Positions 1 to 7,655 of a stretch of 64,000 nt of DNA are shown here, piece after piece (the stretch's first letter is position 1; every line of letters starts with the position of its first letter). Position numbers and translations under genes: made by a program. The stretch lies in contig CAWKAZ010000012.1 in the NCBI GenBank assembly GCA_963847715.1, forward strand, positions 496,001 to 560,000, read 5' to 3'. This stretch comes from Acidiflorens sp963847715. Lineage in GTDB: Bacteria > Acidobacteriota > Terriglobia > Terriglobales > Acidobacteriaceae. The notes beneath the pieces were generated by a model. The model was not told the origin of the DNA and searched no databases. It was given only the letters and a program-made list of their open reading frames with translations.

Positions 1-89
1 AGAAGCCGCCACGAGAGCGCCGCGGCTTCGCGGGTTCGGCAACAGTCGATCCGTTGAAGGCGGCGAAGAGAGCGGCGAAGAAGGGCTAA
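1..89 (+). CDS. rplC: Ribosomal protein L3, C-terminal tail (partial)
   Basis: An open frame enters from the left edge (codons in phase with base 3) and stops at TAA 87-89. Only about 28 residues are visible, ending in a Lys/Ala-rich tail (LKAAKRAAKKG). This stretch has no diagnostic motif. The assignment to L3 is an inference from position: rplC directly precedes rplD in the S10 operon, and basic tails occur on several other ribosomal proteins here. It could also be an unusual tail of another protein. Confidence 0.5.
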   Translation, partial: KPPRERRGFAGSATVDPLKAAKRAAKKG

Positions 90-100
90 GGGCCGTTGTC

Positions 101-125
101 AGTACCCAGTACCTAGTACCCAGTA
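101..125. repeat. Heptad array, AGTACCC type
   Basis: Three and a half tandem 7-bp units (AGTACCC, AGTACCT, AGTACCC, AGTA) fill the short rplC-rplD spacer. This unit family is seen only here in the window, but the architecture (7-bp tandem units just upstream of a ribosomal gene) matches the other spacers. Confidence 0.85.
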
Positions 126-137
126 AACGAGAGAAAT

Positions 138-860
138 ATGGCAACTATTGATGTTTACACTTTGAGCGGGGGCAAGGCGGGAACGTTGGAACTGGCCGAG
201 GAAGTTTTCGGCGCGGTCAACGAAGACTTGCTCTGGGAGGCGATCACGCACTATCGCGCCTCCGCGCGTGCGGGCACGCATGCCACCAAGAACCGCTGGC
301 GGGTTTCCGGTTCCGGCAAGAAGCTGTGGAAGCAGAAGGGTACGGGACGCGCCCGTATCGGCTCGATCCGTTCGCCACTGTGGCGCCACGGCGGCACCGT
401 TCACGGTCCGCAACCGCGTTCCTACGATTACGCTTTCCCGAAGAAGAAGCTGCTGGGCGCTCTGCGTTCCGCGCTCGCTTCGAAGTTTGCCGATGGCAAA
501 CTGGTGGTCGTGAAGTCCTTCGACGTAAAGGAACCGAAGACCAAGCTGTTCCGAGAGTCGCTCGACAAACTGAAGATCGATGGCACGACTCTCCTGGTCG
601 ATATTTCGACGGTCGAGAACAAGAATCTGGAATTGAGCGCGCGCAATATCGATGGACTCGAATTGGTGCGGGCGAACGAAGTGCATCCCTACCACCTCAT
701 GCGGTACACGCACGTGGTGTTTGCGCAACCGGCGCTTGAGAAATTGCAGGATTCGCTGAAGAAGTCGGCATCGCGGCGCTCGCATGAAACGGATCCGGGC
801 GAGGGAAAAGCAAAGAAGAAGCCGGCCGGCCGCGCGCGTAAAAAGGCGGAGGTGGCCTAG
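138..860 (+). CDS. rplD: 50S ribosomal protein L4
   Basis: Large-subunit protein that binds 23S rRNA and lines the peptide exit tunnel. The conserved extended loop is clear around residues 65-95 (KQKGTGRARIGS, then HGGTVHGPQPRSY). The core ends near residue 207 and is followed by a roughly 30-residue basic tail (KAKKKPAGRARKKAEVA), so at 240 aa the protein is longer than the usual 200-210. It starts at ATG 138, a few bases after GAGAGAAAT. It lies between rplC and rplW as in nearly all bacteria. Confidence 0.97.
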   Translation: MATIDVYTLSGGKAGTLELAEEVFGAVNEDLLWEAITHYRASARAGTHATKNRWRVSGSGKKLWKQKGTGRARIGSIRSPLWRHGGTVHGPQPRSYDYAFPKKKLLGALRSALASKFADGKLVVVKSFDVKEPKTKLFRESLDKLKIDGTTLLVDISTVENKNLELSARNIDGLELVRANEVHPYHLMRYTHVVFAQPALEKLQDSLKKSASRRSHETDPGEGKAKKKPAGRARKKAEVA

Positions 861-872
861 GGCCTGACGAAT

Positions 873-1166
873 ATGAAATCCGCATATCAGATTATTCAGA
901 AGCCGGTGATCACGGAAAAGGGACTCGGAATTAAAGAGACCCAGAACACGCTGGTATTCCAGGTGGCGCCGAAAGCGACGAAGACGGAGATCAAAGAAGC
1001 TGTGCAGTCGATCTTCAAGGTGAAAGTGGCTTCGGTGCGCACCGCGAATTATCCCGGGAAAGAACGGCGCCGCGGCAAGTTTACCGGCTATCGTCCTGAC
1101 TGGAAAAAGGCATACGTGCGGCTGAAAAGCGGCGAAAAGATGCCGGAGTACGCACAGAATCTGTAA
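873..1166 (+). CDS. rplW: 50S ribosomal protein L23
   Basis: L23 sits at the tunnel exit and is a docking point for trigger factor and SRP. The 97-aa product has the family's N-terminal pattern (IIQKPVITEKG) and the central KATKTEIKEAVQSIFKVKV segment, at normal length. It starts 12 bp after rplD. The following 110-bp spacer holds a GTCGTTG-type inverted heptad array. Confidence 0.97.
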   Translation: MKSAYQIIQKPVITEKGLGIKETQNTLVFQVAPKATKTEIKEAVQSIFKVKVASVRTANYPGKERRRGKFTGYRPDWKKAYVRLKSGEKMPEYAQNL

Positions 1167-1169
1167 TGC

Positions 1170-1259
1170 AGTCGGTAGTCGCTCGTCGTTGGTCGTTGGC
1201 AACGGCGCTCCAGGGTAAAGGGGAAAGCGAACGACGAACGACCAACGACGAACGACCAA
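1170..1259. repeat. Inverted heptad array, GTCGTTG type (rplW-rplB spacer)
   Basis: The left arm (1170-1199) runs AGTCGGT-AGTCGCT-CGTCGTT-GGTCGTT. The right arm (1228-1259) runs CGAACGA-CGAACGA-CCAACGA-CGAACGA-CC and is complementary to the left. A unique core of about 28 bp separates them. The arms could pair over about 28 bp with a few mismatches, on DNA or on the operon mRNA. Confidence 0.9.
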
Positions 1260-1276
1260 AGGCAGTGAGCTGAAAC

Positions 1277-2104
1277 ATGGCAATTAAAACTTACAGACCG
1301 ACAACCCAGACGTTGCGCTACCGCACCTCGGTTACGACCGACGACATCACTTCGTCCAAGCCGCATAAGGCTCTGGTCGAGGGCAAGATTCGCTCCGGCG
1401 GACGGCGCAATTCCGGCGACACGACCATGCGTTTCCGCGGCGGCGGCAACAAGCGCAAGCTGCGCGAAATCGATTTCAAGCGCGACAAGCACGGCATCCC
1501 GGCGACGGTGGTGACGATCGAATACGATCCTGGCCGCTCGGCGCGCATTGCCCTGCTGAGCTATGCCGATGGCGAGAAGCGTTACATCGTGCAGCCTGAC
1601 GGATTGAAAGTCGGACAGAAAATTTTGAGCGGTCCGGAAGCCGACATCCTGGTGGGAAATGCTTTGCCTCTACGGAACATTCCGCCCGGCACAACCATCC
1701 ATAACGTGGAGCTGCGGCCCGGTAAGGGCGCGCAGATGGTGCGCTCGGCGGGCGGCTCGGCGCAGCTGGTCGCAAAAGAAGGCGACTACGGACTGGTGAA
1801 ACTGCCTTCCGGAGAAACCCGCAAAGTGGCGCTCGACTGTCTGGCCACGATCGGGCAGGTCGGAAACACGGACCACGAAAACGTGACCTGGGGCAAAGCC
1901 GGACGCACGCGCTGGGTAGGCAAGCGTCCGCATAACCGCGGAGTCTCGATGAACCCGGTGGACCATCCGCACGGCGGCGGCGAAGGCAAGACCTCTGGTG
2001 GACGCCATCCGGTGACGCCGTGGGGACAACCGACGCGTGGCTACAAGACGCGAAATAACAAGCGCACCGACACGTTCATCGTGAACCGGCGGAAGAAGAG
2101 TTAG
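1277..2104 (+). CDS. rplB: 50S ribosomal protein L2
   Basis: Core 23S-binding protein near the peptidyl-transferase centre. The signature SMNPVDHPHGGGEGKTSGGR lies near residues 218-237 and includes the invariant His of HPHGGGEG. The protein ends with PWGQPTRGYKTR and a basic tail. At 275 aa it has the normal length. It starts with ATG 1277, just after the heptad array and a weak GTGAGC/GAAAC context. Confidence 0.98.
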   Translation: MAIKTYRPTTQTLRYRTSVTTDDITSSKPHKALVEGKIRSGGRRNSGDTTMRFRGGGNKRKLREIDFKRDKHGIPATVVTIEYDPGRSARIALLSYADGEKRYIVQPDGLKVGQKILSGPEADILVGNALPLRNIPPGTTIHNVELRPGKGAQMVRSAGGSAQLVAKEGDYGLVKLPSGETRKVALDCLATIGQVGNTDHENVTWGKAGRTRWVGKRPHNRGVSMNPVDHPHGGGEGKTSGGRHPVTPWGQPTRGYKTRNNKRTDTFIVNRRKKS

Positions 2105-2121
2105 GAACTAGGTTTCAACGA

Positions 2122-2170
2122 AGAACCGGTTCTGGTTCGCTGAGAACCGAGAACTGAGAACTGAGAACAG
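2122..2170. repeat. Heptad array, CTGAGAA type (rplB-rpsS spacer)
   Basis: Tandem units CTGAGAA-CCGAGAA-CTGAGAA-CTGAGAA-CAG cover 2140-2169. The short preceding segment (GAACCGGTTCTGGTTC) may be a degraded left arm. The array ends 5 bp before the rpsS start codon. Confidence 0.85.
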
Positions 2171-2174
2171 ACTT

Positions 2175-2513
2175 ATGGCACGTTCGACAAAAAAAGGACC
2201 ATTCGTAGACGCGCACCTGGCGACGAAAGTCGAAGGAATGAATGCGCGTAACGAAAAGAAAGTGCTGCGGACATGGTCGCGGCGCTCGACGATAATTCCG
2301 GAGATGGTCGGCCACACGATTGCCGTACACAACGGACGGAAGTTTATTCCGGTGTATGTGACCGAAAACATGGTGGGCCACAAGCTGGGTGAATTCAGCT
2401 TTACCCGTCAGTTCAAGGGGCACTCGATGAAAGCGGCCACGGAAACAGCGGCCAAACCGGCGGGCATCCCCGGCGGACCGGGAGCGATCACGCCGTCGGC
2501 GCCGAAGGCATAG
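2175..2513 (+). CDS. rpsS: 30S ribosomal protein S19
   Basis: Small-subunit head protein that pairs with S13. It begins MARSTKKGPFVDAHL and contains the conserved RRSTIIPEMVGHTIAVHNGRK and GHKLGEFSFTRQFKGH segments. At 112 aa it is about 20 residues longer than usual because of an Ala/Pro/Gly tail after GHSMKA. A palindromic repeat separates it from rplV. Confidence 0.97.
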   Translation: MARSTKKGPFVDAHLATKVEGMNARNEKKVLRTWSRRSTIIPEMVGHTIAVHNGRKFIPVYVTENMVGHKLGEFSFTRQFKGHSMKAATETAAKPAGIPGGPGAITPSAPKA

Positions 2514-2515
2514 AT

Positions 2516-2593
2516 GTAGAGACGGGGCTTGCCCCGTCTTGCGTGTGGTGGGAAGTGTGCCGCTAGCTGAGACACGGCAAACCGCGTCTCTAC
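2516..2593. repeat. REP-like palindromic element (rpsS-rplV spacer)
   Basis: The element is bounded by the inverted octamers GTAGAGAC (2516-2523) and GTCTCTAC (2586-2593), with an inner hairpin GACGGGGCTTGCCCCGTC. A related half-copy lies at 48463-48490. It interrupts the ribosomal operon between two essential genes and belongs to a different class from the heptad arrays. Confidence 0.8.
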
Positions 2594-2607
2594 AGGAAAA
2601 CGTAATT

Positions 2608-3099
2608 ATGGAATTTCGAGCACAGGCAAATTACATGCGCGTTTCGCCGCAGAAGGCGCGGCTCGTGCTGAACCTGATCAAGGGACGGCGCGTGGAAGAG
2701 GCGCGGAACACGCTGGCATTCACCAAGAAGCGCGTGGCGGCGACGGTAGCCAAGTTGCTGCAGTCGGCAATCGACAACGCGAACTTCCTGAGTACCGAAA
2801 AAGGTCTGGATGTCGAACTCGACAACCTGTACGTGAAACACGCGATCGCGAACGACGGGCCACGCATGAAGCGCATCCGCCCGGCGCCGATGGGACGCGC
2901 TTACCACTATGTCCGCCGCATCGCGCACCTGGAAATTGTGCTGGCGGAAAAGCATCAGAACGGCGCAACGGCGAGTGCGCCGGCGGCAAGCGGGAAGCCG
3001 GCAAAGTCCGCCGCTCCTTCGAAGCCGAAGGCTAAAGTGAAGGCGAAGGCACCGGCAAAGAAGAAGGCGGTTGGCAAGAAGGCGACTGCGAAGAAATAG
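2608..3099 (+). CDS. rplV: 50S ribosomal protein L22
   Basis: L22 binds 23S rRNA and lines the exit tunnel. I place the start at ATG 2608 (MEFRAQANYMRVSPQKARLV). The frame is open further upstream to 2539, but that extension is encoded by the palindromic repeat, and CAGGAAAA precedes ATG 2608. The conserved KRIRPAPMGRAYHYVRR segment is present. The core ends near residue 115, followed by about 45 residues made almost only of Lys, Ala, Pro and Ser. Total 163 aa, against a usual length near 110. Confidence 0.95.
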   Translation: MEFRAQANYMRVSPQKARLVLNLIKGRRVEEARNTLAFTKKRVAATVAKLLQSAIDNANFLSTEKGLDVELDNLYVKHAIANDGPRMKRIRPAPMGRAYHYVRRIAHLEIVLAEKHQNGATASAPAASGKPAKSAAPSKPKAKVKAKAPAKKKAVGKKATAKK

Positions 3100-3103
3100 A
3101 AGA

Positions 3104-3177
3104 AGTCGTCGGTCGATAGTCGTTGGTCGTTCGGGAAACTGGATGCTAACGACCAAAGACTAACGACCAGCGACTTA
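3104..3177. repeat. Inverted heptad array, GTCGTTG type (rplV-rpsC spacer)
   Basis: Left arm 3104-3133 (AGTCGTCGGTCGATAGTCGT and on) and right arm 3146-3176 (CTAACGACCAAAGACTAACG and on) are inverted copies around a short core. Confidence 0.88.
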
Positions 3178-3193
3178 GATCTTAGGAGCAACG

Positions 3194-3874
3194 ATGGGAC
3201 AAAAAGTTCATCCTTACGGATTCCGGCTCGGATACACCAAGCCGTGGAAGTCGCGCTGGTTTGTCGAAAAAGACTACGACAAGCTGCTGCTCGAAGACGT
3301 GAAGCTCAAAGCTGAGCTGAAGGACAAGCTCAAGTCGGCCGGCGTGAGTTCGGTCGAGATCGAGCGTCCGGGCAACAAACTGCGCATCATCATCAAGACG
3401 GCGCGTCCGGGCATCATCATCGGACGCAAGGGCGCGGAAATCGACAAGCTGAAGCAGGATCTGCAGAAAAAGACCACCCGCGAAGTGCATGTCGATATCC
3501 AGGAAGTGCACAAGCCGGAACTCGATGCGCAACTCGTGTCGGAGTCGATTGCGCTGCAACTGGAAAAGCGTGTAGGCTTCCGGCGCGCGATGCGCAAGTC
3601 GGTCGACTCGGCGCTGCGCTTCGGTTGCAAGGGAATCAAGGTTCGCGTCAGCGGCCGCTTGAATGGCAACGAAATCGCGCGCTCGGAATGGTATCTCCAG
3701 GGCCGCTTGCCGCTGCACACGCTGCGTGCCGACATCGATTACGGCTTCACCGAAGCGCGTACGACCTACGGGGTGATTGGCGTGAAGTGCTGGGTCTACA
3801 AAGGCGAGATTCTGCCGACGAAGAAGCGCGAAGCCACTCCGGCAAGAGAAGTGAGCAGTACGGGAGCATTTTAG
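3194..3874 (+). CDS. rpsC: 30S ribosomal protein S3
   Basis: S3 forms part of the mRNA entry channel. It begins MGQKVHPYGFRLG, contains a type II KH domain with the IIIGRKGAEID loop (about residues 74-84), and a C-terminal domain with KGIKVRVSGRLNGNEIARSEW. At 226 aa it has the usual length. AGGAGCAACG before ATG 3194 is a good ribosome-binding site. Confidence 0.98.
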   Translation: MGQKVHPYGFRLGYTKPWKSRWFVEKDYDKLLLEDVKLKAELKDKLKSAGVSSVEIERPGNKLRIIIKTARPGIIIGRKGAEIDKLKQDLQKKTTREVHVDIQEVHKPELDAQLVSESIALQLEKRVGFRRAMRKSVDSALRFGCKGIKVRVSGRLNGNEIARSEWYLQGRLPLHTLRADIDYGFTEARTTYGVIGVKCWVYKGEILPTKKREATPAREVSSTGAF

Positions 3875-3972
3875 AAAGTAAGAAGTCAGAAGTCAGATTG
3901 CAGAAGTAGAAGCGATCTCGCCAAAGTGCTGAGGTTCTACTGAGAACTGACAACTGAGAACTGAGAACTGAT
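3875..3972. repeat. Heptad array, mixed AAGTCAG / CTGAGAA units (rpsC-rplP spacer)
   Basis: The first part has AAGTAAG-AAGTCAG-AAGTCAG units. The second part (from about 3940) has ACTGAGA-ACTGACA-ACTGAGA-ACTGAGA-ACTG and ends just before the rplP start. The last 30 bp before ATG are almost identical to those upstream of rpmC. Confidence 0.85.
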
Positions 3973-3975
3973 TTT

Positions 3976-4389
3976 ATGTTGATGCCGAAGAAAGTTAAGT
4001 ACCGCAAGCAACAGCGCGGTCGTATGACGGGCAAGGCCTGGCGCGGCAGTACGCTGGCTTTTGGTCAGTTTGGGTTGAAGGTGCTCGAGCCGGGCTGGAT
4101 CACCGACCGCCAGATCGAAGCGAGCCGCGTGGCGATGACGCGCTTTGTGAAACGCGGCGGCAAGATCTGGATCCGCCTGTTCCCCGACAAGCCGGTCACG
4201 AAGAAGCCCGCCGAAACACGTATGGGAAAAGGCAAGGGAGCTCCGGATCACTGGGTTGCGGTGGTGCGGCCGGGAAAGATCCTGTTCGAGATGGAAGGCG
4301 TGACGATCACAGACGCGAAAGAAGCGATGCGCCTGGCTTCCCACAAGCTTCCGTTGCGGACAGCATTCGTGAAACGTGAAGTACTGTAA
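3976..4389 (+). CDS. rplP: 50S ribosomal protein L16
   Basis: L16 organises the A-site side of the peptidyl-transferase region. It begins MLMPKKVKYRKQQRGRM and contains the conserved FGQFGLKVLEPGWITDRQIE and KGAPDHWVAVVRPGKILFEM segments. At 137 aa it is normal. There is no classical purine-rich site: the 5' context is the end of the heptad array (GAGAACTGATTTT) followed directly by ATG. Confidence 0.97.
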   Translation: MLMPKKVKYRKQQRGRMTGKAWRGSTLAFGQFGLKVLEPGWITDRQIEASRVAMTRFVKRGGKIWIRLFPDKPVTKKPAETRMGKGKGAPDHWVAVVRPGKILFEMEGVTITDAKEAMRLASHKLPLRTAFVKREVL

Positions 4390-4409
4390 GACACAATTTG
4401 CTCAGGCAA

Positions 4410-4453
4410 GAGGTTCTCACTGAGAACTGACGACTGAGAACTGAGAACTGATT
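4410..4453. repeat. Heptad array, CTGAGAA type (rplP-rpmC spacer)
   Basis: Units ACTGAGA-ACTGACG-ACTGAGA-ACTGAGA-ACTG end at GATTTT immediately before the rpmC ATG. The sequence differs from the array before rplP by about one base in the last 30. Confidence 0.88.
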
Positions 4454-4455
4454 TT

Positions 4456-4668
4456 ATGAAGGCAGAAAAGATTCGCAACTTGACCGACGTTGAGCTGAAG
4501 CATCAGGAGCGGGATTTAGCAGACCAGCTCTTCAAGCTGAAGTTTCAGATGAATATGGGACAGACCGAGAGCCTGAAAAAGATTCGCGGGCTGCGCCGGG
4601 ATATCGCGCGCGTCCAGACGGTTCTGCGCGAGCAGGAACTGGCCGCTGCGAAGACGGAGAAAAAATAA
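4456..4668 (+). CDS. rpmC: 50S ribosomal protein L29
   Basis: Small helical-hairpin protein near the tunnel exit. The 70-aa product has the family core LTDVELKHQERDLADQLFKLKFQ and the ending LRRDIARVQTVLREQE. Its stop codon overlaps the rpsQ start by one base (TAATG), so translation of the two is probably coupled. This is one of the few junctions with no repeat. Confidence 0.96.
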   Translation: MKAEKIRNLTDVELKHQERDLADQLFKLKFQMNMGQTESLKKIRGLRRDIARVQTVLREQELAAAKTEKK

Positions 4669-5009
4669 TGGCGGAAACCGCCGGTAAACCTGAAAAAGCT
4701 CAGGCCGAGAAGCAGTCGCACCGCAAGGTCCTGATCGGCACGGTCGTCTCCAGCAAGATGCAGAAAACGATCGTAGTCGAAGTCACGCGGAAAAAGGCCC
4801 ATCCGATGTACGGGCGCGTGATCTCGATCCGCAAGAAGTTCTATGCGCACGATGAGAAGAACGAAACTCATCCTGGCGACGTGGTGAAGATCGAAGAGTC
4901 GCGGCCGCTGTCGAAGCTGAAACGCTGGACGCTTAAGGAAATCGTGCGCAAGACGGCTCTGGTACCCGAAGTGGTTGACGTCGACGCCAGTACCGGTACG
5001 GGCCGCTAA
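4668..5009 (+). CDS. rpsQ: 30S ribosomal protein S17
   Basis: 16S rRNA-binding OB-fold protein. The core runs from about residue 20 (KVLIGTVVSSKMQKTIVVEV) to ESRPLSKLKRWTLKEIVRK. At 113 aa it exceeds the usual 80-90 because of a charged N-terminal extension (MAETAGKPEKAQAEKQSHR) and a C-terminal extension. The start overlaps the rpmC stop. Confidence 0.96.
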   Translation: MAETAGKPEKAQAEKQSHRKVLIGTVVSSKMQKTIVVEVTRKKAHPMYGRVISIRKKFYAHDEKNETHPGDVVKIEESRPLSKLKRWTLKEIVRKTALVPEVVDVDASTGTGR

Positions 5010-5064
5010 GCGAGGCCGCCAAGATTAGGTCCGCTGGGATGCAGCAGCGGAAGAGGAGACGAAT

Positions 5065-5436
<372 letters not shown>

Positions 5437-5440
5437 GGGC

Positions 5441-5543
5441 CAGGTTTCAGGGTTTCAAAGTTTCAAGGTTTCAAGGTGCCTTGAGAATGTGAGACCCAAG
5501 CATCTTGAAACTTTGAAACCTTGAAACATTGAAACCTGGAGTT
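5441..5543. repeat. Inverted octad array, GTTTCAAG type (rplN-rplX spacer)
   Basis: The left arm (5441-5477) has GTTTCAGG-GTTTCAAA-GTTTCAAG-GTTTCAAG. The right arm (5502-5540) has CTTGAAAC-TTTGAAAC-CTTGAAAC-ATTGAAAC-CTGG. The unit length is 8 bp, not 7. The arms are complementary around a core of about 25 bp. Confidence 0.9.
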
Positions 5544-5546
5544 GGT

Positions 5547-5891
5547 ATGGGAACAGCAACGACGAAGATACATAAGCGAGTCGATATCCGCCGGAACGAC
5601 ACCGTGAAGGTGATGACCGGCCGGGATACGGGAAAAGAAGGGCGCGTGCTGCGCGTGTATCCCGACGAGGGCAAGGTGCTCGTCGAGCACGTGATGACCG
5701 TAAAAAAGCACGTGCGGCCGAATCCGCAGAAGAACGTCAAGGGTGGAATTGCCGAGCAGGAACGCGCCATTTACCTGGCGAACGTGGCTCTGGTCTGCTC
5801 GACCTGTGGCCCGGTACGCATCGGACATGAAGTGCGCGGAGAAAAGAAAGTACGCGTTTGCAAGAAGTGCGGGACGACGCTGGAGAAATAG
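5547..5891 (+). CDS. rplX: 50S ribosomal protein L24
   Basis: Assembly-initiator protein with an N-terminal KOW motif (RRNDTVKVMTGRDTGKEGRVLRV). The C-terminus carries two CxxC pairs (CSTC and CKKC), a possible zinc ribbon as in many bacterial L24 proteins. I start at ATG 5547, preceded by CTGGAGTTGGT. An upstream TTG at 5529 lies inside the octad repeat and is unlikely to be used. 114 aa. Confidence 0.95.
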   Translation: MGTATTKIHKRVDIRRNDTVKVMTGRDTGKEGRVLRVYPDEGKVLVEHVMTVKKHVRPNPQKNVKGGIAEQERAIYLANVALVCSTCGPVRIGHEVRGEKKVRVCKKCGTTLEK

Positions 5892-6010
5892 CTGTCAGCT
5901 TTCAGCTATCAGTTTTCAGTCAGTGCCCGTGATGTAAACCGCAGTGGCGAAGGATTTGAGACTTACGAACCGGTAGACGTCGAGCTAAGAGCTAACAGCC
6001 AAGAGCCGAC
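5889..6010. repeat. Inverted heptad array, AGCTGTC / AGCTAAG type (rplX-rplE spacer)
   Basis: Left arm 5889-5921 (AGCTGTCAGCTTTCAGCTATCAG and on). Right arm 5983-6008 (GAGCTAAGAGCTAACAGCCA and on). A core of about 60 bp lies between the arms. Both arms have 7-bp periodicity. Confidence 0.8.
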
Positions 6011-6045
6011 AATCCGAAACCGTGAGAGACAAGGCAGCAACGAAA

Positions 6046-6708
6046 ATGGCAGACGGTCAGAAAAAAGACGAGCAGCAGAAAAAGCCGAAAGCGCCTAAGG
6101 GCGACAAGGCCCAGGCTTCAGCCGAGCCGAAGGCGGGTCCCGAAGCTCCGCGGCATGCCGCCAAGGAGCGGCCACGCCTGCGGGTGCGGTTTGAAAAAGA
6201 AGTTGCCCCCGTCCTGATGAAGGAACTCGATCTCAAGAATCCGATGGCCGTGCCGCATCTGAACAAGATCGTCGTCAATATGGGTGTCGGCGAAGCGACA
6301 CAAAACGCGAAGATCATCGATCCGGCGGTCAACGAACTGGGACAGATTACGGGCCAGAAGCCGGTGGTCACGCGGGCGAAGAAATCGATTGCCGCATTCA
6401 AAGTGCGCGAAGGTATGCCGATCGGCGCGATGGTTACCCTGCGCGGCGACCGCATGTATGAATTTCTGGACCGCCTGGTGAGCATCGTTCTGCCGCGCGT
6501 GCGCGATTTCAAGGGAGTCTCGACGAAATCGTTCGACGGTCGCGGCAATTACACCATCGGGTTGCACGATCAGTTGATCTTTCCGGAAATTGACTACGCG
6601 AAGGTTGACAAGCTGAAAGGCATGAACGTGACCATTGTGACGACAGCGCGCTCCGACGACCAGGCGCGGTCCCTGCTCAAGCACCTTGGCATGCCGTTTA
6701 GGGCGTGA
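6046..6708 (+). CDS. rplE: 50S ribosomal protein L5
   Basis: 5S rRNA-binding protein. The core has MAVPHLNKIVVNMGVGEATQ, TGQKPVVTRAKKSIAAFKVREG and GRGNYTIGLHDQLIFPEI. I start at ATG 6046, although the frame is open back to a GTG at 6022. Relative to the family there is a long, charged, low-complexity N-terminal extension of roughly 50 residues (KKDEQQKKPKAPKGDKAQAS). 220 aa. Confidence 0.94.
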   Translation: MADGQKKDEQQKKPKAPKGDKAQASAEPKAGPEAPRHAAKERPRLRVRFEKEVAPVLMKELDLKNPMAVPHLNKIVVNMGVGEATQNAKIIDPAVNELGQITGQKPVVTRAKKSIAAFKVREGMPIGAMVTLRGDRMYEFLDRLVSIVLPRVRDFKGVSTKSFDGRGNYTIGLHDQLIFPEIDYAKVDKLKGMNVTIVTTARSDDQARSLLKHLGMPFRA

Positions 6709-6723
6709 TCGCATTTGAGGTTT

Positions 6724-6771
6724 GACCGAGAGCTGACAGCTGAGAGCTGACAGCTGGAGTTAGGAGCTAAG
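6724..6771. repeat. Heptad array, AGCTGAC type (rplE-rpsN spacer)
   Basis: Units GAGCTGA-CAGCTGA-GAGCTGA-CAGCTGG-AGTTAGG-AGCTAAG run to the base before the rpsN TTG start. Only one arm is present in this short spacer. The final GGAGTTAGGAGC may double as the ribosome-binding region. Confidence 0.85.
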
Positions 6772-6772
6772 T

Positions 6773-6988
6773 TTGGCAACTACAGCAAAACGAGTGAAGG
6801 ACGGCGCGGAGAGCAAGACTAAGCCGCAAAACAGGAAAACACCGAAGTTTTCGTCGCGCAAGCACAACCGCTGCAAGATCTGCGGACGTCCGCGGGCCTA
6901 TCTCCGGAAGTTCGGCGTATGCCGACTCTGCTTCCGGCAATTGGCACTGCGGGGCGAGATCCCCGGTGTTTCGAAGTCGTCTTGGTAA
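6773..6988 (+). CDS. rpsN: 30S ribosomal protein S14, zinc-binding type
   Basis: Small-subunit head protein of the C+ (zinc) form: CKIC and CRLC pairs lie in RCKICGRPRAYLRKFGVCRLCF, and the protein ends in the family signature LALRGEIPGVSKSSW. The start is a TTG at 6773, placed just downstream of TTAGGAGCTAAG. About 10 extra Lys/Thr-rich residues precede the standard 61-aa core. 71 aa. Confidence 0.95.
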   Translation: MATTAKRVKDGAESKTKPQNRKTPKFSSRKHNRCKICGRPRAYLRKFGVCRLCFRQLALRGEIPGVSKSSW

Positions 6989-7108
6989 GACGTCGTTAGT
7001 CGCTCGTCGTTGGTCGTTCGCGACAACGGGTGATCCGGCGATACGAGTGATTGGTTAGTGCGGTAGTTGTTCGCTAACGACTAACGACCAGCGACCAACG
7101 ACCGAAGT
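6988..7108. repeat. Inverted heptad array, GTCGTTG type (rpsN-rpsH spacer)
   Basis: Left arm AGTCGCTCGTCGTTGGTCGT (about 6998-7022), core of about 50 bp, right arm CTAACGACTAACGACCAGCG and on (about 7073-7104). A further 60 bp with GGTTCTCCGCTGAACGCGGAGCGAAC follows before rpsH. Confidence 0.88.
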
Positions 7109-7171
7109 TAAGCTGCTGACAGGTTCTCCGCTGAACGCGGAGCGAACGGGCGGCTTTAGGAGAAGCAAACG

Positions 7172-7570
7172 ATGAGGTTGACCGATCCGGTCGCAGACAT
7201 GCTGGCGCGCATCCGTAACGCGATCCGCGCACGGCACCAGAAAGTGGATATACCAGCTTCCAAGCTGAAGACGGAGATTGCCCGCATCCTGAAAGAAGAG
7301 GGCTATATCGCGAACTTCAAGCCGGCCGAAGAAGAAGGGCATAAAGTCCTGCGCGTGTATCTCAAGTACGGCAACAACAACGAGGCGGTGATCACGAATC
7401 TGGCGCGCGTGTCGCGTCCAGGCTGCCGCGTCTATGTGCGCCGCACCGAGATTCCACGTGTGCTCGGCGGCATGGGAATCAACATCCTGACCACGCCAAA
7501 AGGCGTGATGACAGGACGCCAGGCGCGCCGTGAAGGCCTGGGCGGCGAATTGCTTTGCGAGATTTGGTAG
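7172..7570 (+). CDS. rpsH: 30S ribosomal protein S8
   Basis: Primary 16S-binding protein and, in many bacteria, translational repressor of the spc operon. 132 aa, beginning MRLTDPVADMLARIRNAIRA and ending TTPKGVMTGRQARREGLGGELLCEIW, both typical. AGGAGAAGCAAACG before ATG 7172 is a strong ribosome-binding site, in contrast with genes whose leader is pure repeat. Confidence 0.97.
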   Translation: MRLTDPVADMLARIRNAIRARHQKVDIPASKLKTEIARILKEEGYIANFKPAEEEGHKVLRVYLKYGNNNEAVITNLARVSRPGCRVYVRRTEIPRVLGGMGINILTTPKGVMTGRQARREGLGGELLCEIW

Positions 7571-7572
7571 AA

Positions 7573-7655
7573 AACCAGCCGTCAGCTATCAGCTCTCAGC
7601 CGTCTAAAGCGCTGAGATGTAACTGATAGCTGACAGCTGAGAGCTGAGAGCTAAC
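7573..7655. repeat. Inverted heptad array, AGCTGAC type (rpsH-rplF spacer)
   Basis: The left arm (7575-7601) CAGCCGTCAGCTATCAGCTC and the right arm (7621-7653) TGATAGCTGACAGCTGAGAG are complementary around a core of about 20 bp. The right arm reaches to 2 bp before the rplF ATG. Confidence 0.88.

Noticed and set aside
99..1283. Long minus-strand ORF (394 codons) opposite rplD and rplW
   Set aside because: It is antisense to two clear ribosomal genes, has no motif, and reflects high-GC codon bias.
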